Shown piece by piece: positions 15,101-17,086 of a DNA stretch of 17,086 bases. The DNA is from Armatimonadota bacterium (GTDB lineage: Bacteria; Armatimonadota; DTGP01; JAHWJO01). A program made the position numbers and the translations under genes. Position 1 is the first letter of the stretch. Each line of letters begins with the position of its first letter. The stretch is taken from the NCBI GenBank assembly GCA_019348365.1, contig JAHWJO010000028.1, positions 1 through 17,086 on the forward strand. Reading direction: 5' to 3'. The notes beneath the pieces are model-generated. The model had not been told where the DNA came from. It worked only from the letters and a program-made list of their open reading frames with translations, and did not search any database.

Positions 15101-15593
15101 GCGGCGGAGTCTTCACCCACAAGTCGCCCATGAACGACAGGCCGGACGGCTCTTTGTAGCCCTCGGGCCACAGTTCGGTATCACGGTAAGGGAGCAGAAC
15201 TTCCGCCTTGCTCAGGGTGTAGCCTTTCGCCATCTGAGAAGCGATCTTTTGAGCCGCGCCGGGGAAGCGTACCAGCAGACTGCGATGCTGGGCGTCGAAA
15301 ACCAGCGCGCCGGGCCTGGCGCCGTTATCGCGTTTCGCGGGAAACCAGACGGCATTGGGGCCTTTGCCGTATGGGCCCTTGTCCACTTCTTCGACCGCGC
15401 CGCTTTCATCGAGCACGACCGGCGTGTCCCACATCTGCCGGAAGCCGCTGATGCCGGCGGTTTGCGGCTGCTCGAAAGTCATGGTCACCGGCTCTTGCGC
15501 CGGCGCAGGACGCGTACACAGAATGAGTCCGCCGCAGAGCAGCAGGGCATGGCTGAAAGTGCTTAAAGCAAGGTGTGCCTTGAGATGGATCAT
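12168..15593 (-). CDS. Large secreted protein of unknown family (1141 residues)
   Basis: Starts MIHLKAHLALSTFSHALLLCGG, a Sec signal peptide with probable cleavage at APA|QEP (after residue 32), so it is exported to the periplasm or outside. Residues 35-330 look beta-rich. Residues about 335-620 look largely helical and Trp/Tyr-rich, with conspicuous blocks SYTQNMSTMNFNHTAALGAL (475-494) and WFDGSTQESLDHYYFAISL (523-541). Residues from about 700 to 1140 again look beta-rich, ending in a Gly-rich segment and PVTQIAERYRNAQAAWAAL. A helical toroid followed by beta sandwiches recalls polysaccharide lyases of the heparinase or chondroitinase kind, but I recognise no specific catalytic motif, so function is not assigned. 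The frame is intact. It lies exactly between two copies of a beta-helix gene tail, suggesting insertion or duplication. Confidence 0.85.
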   Translation of the reverse strand: MIHLKAHLALSTFSHALLLCGGLILCTRPAPAQEPVTMTFEQPQTAGISGFRQMWDTPVVLDESGAVEEVDKGPYGKGPNAVWFPAKRDNGARPGALVFDAQHRSLLVRFPGAAQKIASQMAKGYTLSKAEVLLPYRDTELWPEGYKEPSGLSFMGDLWVKTPPQWHAVAWALRKPWVADAKIGPTYNAFINGSGYWKKFGAQDVKQDRFPTRFGPAEVSHKNPQGRLDVTPVLRDPAYGSTPQERLRTFESCGLLVRKWETYDVRYHQGGYEWGVATAGRGILVHTPKLVVTLMPGDKAAPLRTADLTVNVPALAAQLHKNKTGGQPTAVMPNAAQIKLLSQKYGFNRPAWMPAWQWQRVSELKALGGFTSIPDTPEAYAAWIDDMLSNMPRRWDGWDVPDKLQSYYLYAAAWPAPVRQFWQEYWTAWLMPWRETKDFAHVQANVAEDRRQENVFKYYARTGDWRGNVSFYRYSYTQNMSTMNFNHTAALGALLGGAIIGSERAMADGRHGLETWPLRTWSWFDGSTQESLDHYYFAISLKDQKMFADFGPTPLDRMMGQSILAKSVEELTSSYHPGLRRFIAPSGRTGPAYVFVQQDGTKHIVHTLSHHGALTDLNNKEIYGGMQALGQDALPGMIAQQTLNGSWAPEWVANMVDEKPLPYQMTNSYKQWGGFSATPLWKRNYLGRHYGVASVDHDTGGTVPVMAQWRRTDKTVRNMDEIATLLVRPGVNRTNLLDSRERGGIVGQFGGMATLQHKNKMIVMTSPWKKESYPAPSVAEVKSLQTTIGLFNFQKNPTWEIYVDGQRATAYPVKVKAGQRITIRDGVSYTGIIPLPSTDLGRSDEVVITDDTGPMVAMQGGGQAKATLLIEQYNLKQDAPLAEDADWTKIDRAYGGFAIEVGDATEYKDFTAFQQHLNAAQLETQWDEEKKQLNVSFRSGDDRFETGFRPEYSGGGTDQLFPYRRVNGAWPYNQPGIDRDSTLTVQGTTGNLKKNGAVLKSEAGRMAYLQTEPISGTYAGFNPFPDPAFWSLSTPGGVTVKADGRLGIARVIVRPKENKLWVDYALPDNQKGGEGRASALLVFGLKGSPIIERNGQVVKAGTQVVDGQRVYVIPLGDKPVTQIAERYRNAQAAWAALTEKP

Positions 15594-15633
15594 TGTCTTA
15601 TTTCTAATCCTTTGCTTCTGAACGGATCGAGGG

Positions 15634-15647
15634 CTTCACATGTGAAG
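15634..15647. promoter_or_regulatory. Perfect 14-bp palindrome upstream of the large secreted protein gene
   Basis: CTTCACATGTGAAG is exactly self-complementary and lies 41 bases upstream of the ATG at 15593, in the 73-base gap between that gene and the beta-helix remnant. The position and symmetry fit a dimeric repressor or activator site. No good -35/-10 pair was identified beside it. Confidence 0.5.
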
Positions 15648-15666
15648 TTCCTCTGTCGGAACGCGC

Positions 15667-15927
15667 TCATTTGGACACCGTGCTCGGGGAATCGTTGCGG
15701 AGGGGCGTCCCTTCGACATGGACCGTGTTGCGGCGGAGGAAGGTGTGGCCCGCATCCTTCGCGATGTGGATGCCCGCTGGCCCGTCGTAAACGTGGGAGC
15801 CTTCAATCACGTTCCAGTCCTTCAGCGGGGCGGTGGGAGGAAGGCCCGGAATCTTGTGGGTGGCCGGCTCCAGGCTGATCCCGAACCGTCCCTCCGGCTC
15901 CTCCCCTTACAGCCAGGTGGGCTGGAT
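15667..15927 (-). pseudogene. Beta-helix gene remnant (shorter copy of the tail) with internal stop codon
   Basis: In the frame matching copy A this reads IQPTWL-stop-GEEPEGRFGISLEPATHK and continues to NDSPSTVSK and a TGA ending at 15667. The internal stop is TAA (15909-15907) where copy A has CAA (Gln). The match to copy A ends abruptly at 15927; the next 48 bases up to the propeller gene stop are unrelated to copy A. It cannot make the protein and appears to be a decaying duplicate. It is the second member of the 261-bp direct repeat pair. Confidence 0.85.
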
Positions 15928-15975
15928 CCGGCTGAATGCCTCCGGGTTTCCAGCCAACCGGCGCCTTTGAGCTTC

Positions 15976-16866
15976 CTACGGCTTCCAGCGGAACAGGTGG
16001 TTCTTCGCGCGAAAGCCGCTGTTCTCCGAGAAGACCACGTACTCCCCGTTCTTGCGCTTGAACGCGGTGACCCCCATCTGCATGTCCTCCCACGCCATTT
16101 GCCCCGAGATTTCGGGACCGGCGTTCAGGATGAGGTCCCGTTTCCCCGTAGCCGCGTCGTAAACGTGGATCGGTCCCCACATCTCCGCGACGAAGATCTT
16201 ATCCTCTGCCACGTCGAACGCTTCCCACTGAAACCCCAGGCCGTAGGGGTTCGGCGAGGTGTACATAAAATTCGGATCGGAATCCGGATCAGGGAGGTTG
16301 ATCAGCCAGCGCGCCTTCCGATTGCCCGCGCTCCATCTATCATAGCGAGCCAGATAGGAGTGCGTGTTCTCCTTGTCGCTCTTGCGCTCCTTTGCGGGAC
16401 CGAGAAGATACATCACGTCCCGTTCGGAATCGTAGACGACCCGGCCTTGCTGGCCCCAGGTGCTGACGGGAGTCCCGGTGCCGGGAAACGGGATGTCCTC
16501 GTAATCGCCCGGTCTGGTGCCATAGAGCGGGACCCCATGCTCGTTCAATCCTTTGAAGATGAAGCGGCGCAGGATGGGAGTTCCCGCCATCCAGACCGTC
16601 CAGATGTCGCCCTTCTGATCGACGTGGTAACTCTGGAAGGCGCCGTTCGGACGCGGTACTTTTGAAACTTCCTCCGAAGTCTCTTTCCCGTCGCCGTTCC
16701 GGTCCGTCCAGACCTCGCATTCCCCCGTGTCTCTGATCCTTCCGGCGGGGACCGCGATGTGGCCGTCAAATCGGAAGATCCCGGCGTAGTCGACGCTCCC
16801 CTGCCCGCTGGTGTATATAGCGAGGCTGCGCTTGGGCCCCACACGGCGGACCACGGCGCTGCTGCT
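15976..16866 (-). CDS. Propeller-like protein with EF-hand loop, 5'-truncated
   Basis: From about RVGPKRSLAIYTSGQG (near 16845) to the TAG at 15976 this reads as the C-terminal 290 or so residues of a beta-propeller or NHL-like secreted protein: short beta blocks such as GDIWTVWMAG, GRVVYDSERDVMYLLGPAKE, WEAFDVAEDKIFVAEMWGPIHVYDAATGKRDLIL and GVTAFKRKNGEYVVFSENSG. D-R-N-G-D-G-K-E-T-S-E-E (16704-16669) is a complete 12-residue EF-hand calcium loop. The frame stays open to an ATG at 16974, but those first 43 residues are Pro/Arg-rich and antisense to a plus-strand hydrophobic tail, so the true 5' part is missing. No signal peptide remains. Catalytic role unknown. It lies 48 bases before the beta-helix remnant on the same strand. 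Confidence 0.68.
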   Translation of the reverse strand, partial: SSSAVVRRVGPKRSLAIYTSGQGSVDYAGIFRFDGHIAVPAGRIRDTGECEVWTDRNGDGKETSEEVSKVPRPNGAFQSYHVDQKGDIWTVWMAGTPILRRFIFKGLNEHGVPLYGTRPGDYEDIPFPGTGTPVSTWGQQGRVVYDSERDVMYLLGPAKERKSDKENTHSYLARYDRWSAGNRKARWLINLPDPDSDPNFMYTSPNPYGLGFQWEAFDVAEDKIFVAEMWGPIHVYDAATGKRDLILNAGPEISGQMAWEDMQMGVTAFKRKNGEYVVFSENSGFRAKNHLFRWKP

Positions 16867-16872
16867 GTTGAT
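16850..16872. other. Abrupt sequence junction (rearrangement or assembly join)
   Basis: The propeller-like minus-strand protein loses family-like sequence here, while a plus-strand hydrophobic C-terminal tail begins within a few bases. Both genes therefore lack their 5' parts at the same place. A recombination breakpoint or a chimeric contig join would both explain this. Confidence 0.5.
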
Positions 16873-17018
16873 GTGTCGATGACCGGGGGACGCTGACGTC
16901 GGTGCCCGCGGTCGAGCTGGCGGTTGTCCTCCTCGGCTTCCCCTTGGTCGCAACGCTGGGGGCGTGGCTGGCACCGAACCGCACCGACGAGGCGCTGGCC
17001 CGGCCGATGCTCGACTGA
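16872..17018 (+). pseudogene. C-terminal tail of a membrane protein, possibly an ABC transporter permease
   Basis: After an in-frame TGA at 16869-16871 the frame reads 48 residues, including DDRGTLTSVPAVELAVVLLG and the rest of a hydrophobic helix of about 21 residues, then a short charged tail ending RPMLD and TGA at 17016-17018. A last membrane helix with a short charged end is the pattern of FtsX-like permease C-termini, but the match is by impression only. No start or Shine-Dalgarno is present. The stop codon abuts the stop of the convergent minus-strand frame (TGA|TCA). Confidence 0.35.
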
Positions 17019-17086
17019 TCAGCGCCTCGGATCCCGAATCTCTGGGTAGAGCGGATGGCGGTTGAGGATGTCGGCGGCGCGCCTGG
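17019..17086 (-). CDS. C-terminal end of an unidentified gene (cut by window end)
   Basis: The minus-strand frame reads RRAADILNRHPLYPEIRDPRR then TGA at 17021-17019. The HPLYPE segment near the C-terminus recalls serine hydroxymethyltransferase ends (FPLYP), but 21 residues are too few for assignment. Convergent with the transporter-like tail, with adjoining stop codons. Confidence 0.35.
   Translation of the reverse strand, partial: RRAADILNRHPLYPEIRDPRR

Noticed and set aside
15803..16180. 125-residue minus-strand frame
   Set aside because: It is an alternative frame over the propeller gene end and the beta-helix remnant; the remnant's true frame matches copy A at 11650-11910.

Overview
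The window looks like a bacterial, probably metagenomic, contig. G+C is high (about 70% by hand count in 9361-9420), coding density is high, and there are no archaeal or eukaryotic signals. The gene mix (paralogous Gfo/Idh/MocA oxidoreductases, large secreted proteins of unknown function, a family B DNA polymerase, an SppA peptidase beside a VKOR-SPW membrane protein) fits a free-living Gram-negative-type lineage such as Armatimonadota, Planctomycetota or Chloroflexota. The phylum is an inference; no rRNA or marker protein here settles it. Both ends cut through genes.

Left part, plus strand (2-4299): two tandem paralogous NAD(P)-dependent oxidoreductases are separated by a 337-base gap. That gap holds a long imperfect inverted repeat enclosing six 10-bp repeats. 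They are followed by ispE (isoprenoid precursor synthesis), whose end overlaps by 11 bases a MobA/GlmU-like nucleotidyltransferase. A four-run G-quadruplex motif starts directly after the transferase stop codon.

Middle (4515-8700): on the minus strand, sppA is followed by a membrane protein that joins a VKOR-like CxxC domain to SPW-type repeats. Its reading frame stays open from the sppA stop codon, and family-like sequence begins upstream of the first ATG. A tRNA-Leu(CAA) with a good sigma70-type promoter and an 87-residue membrane protein lie divergently on the plus strand. Next comes a minus-strand cluster: a RimJ/RimL-type acetyltransferase, a 62-residue eight-cysteine zinc-finger protein, and a small S24/S26-fold protein with a Ser/His pair.

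Right part, minus strand (8811-16974): an AT-richer orphan gene, a complete proofreading family B DNA polymerase, and a locus of secreted or repeat proteins. In that locus a 1141-residue exported protein of unknown family sits between two 261-base copies of the tail of a parallel beta-helix gene. One copy extends further upstream; the other is cut off and carries a stop codon. Upstream of these is a propeller-like protein whose 5' end stops at an abrupt junction near 16850-16872. Beyond the junction are a plus-strand transporter-like tail and, convergent with it, a second cut-off gene end. This right-hand block bears marks of recent duplication and rearrangement, or of a chimeric assembly, and is the most unusual part of the window.
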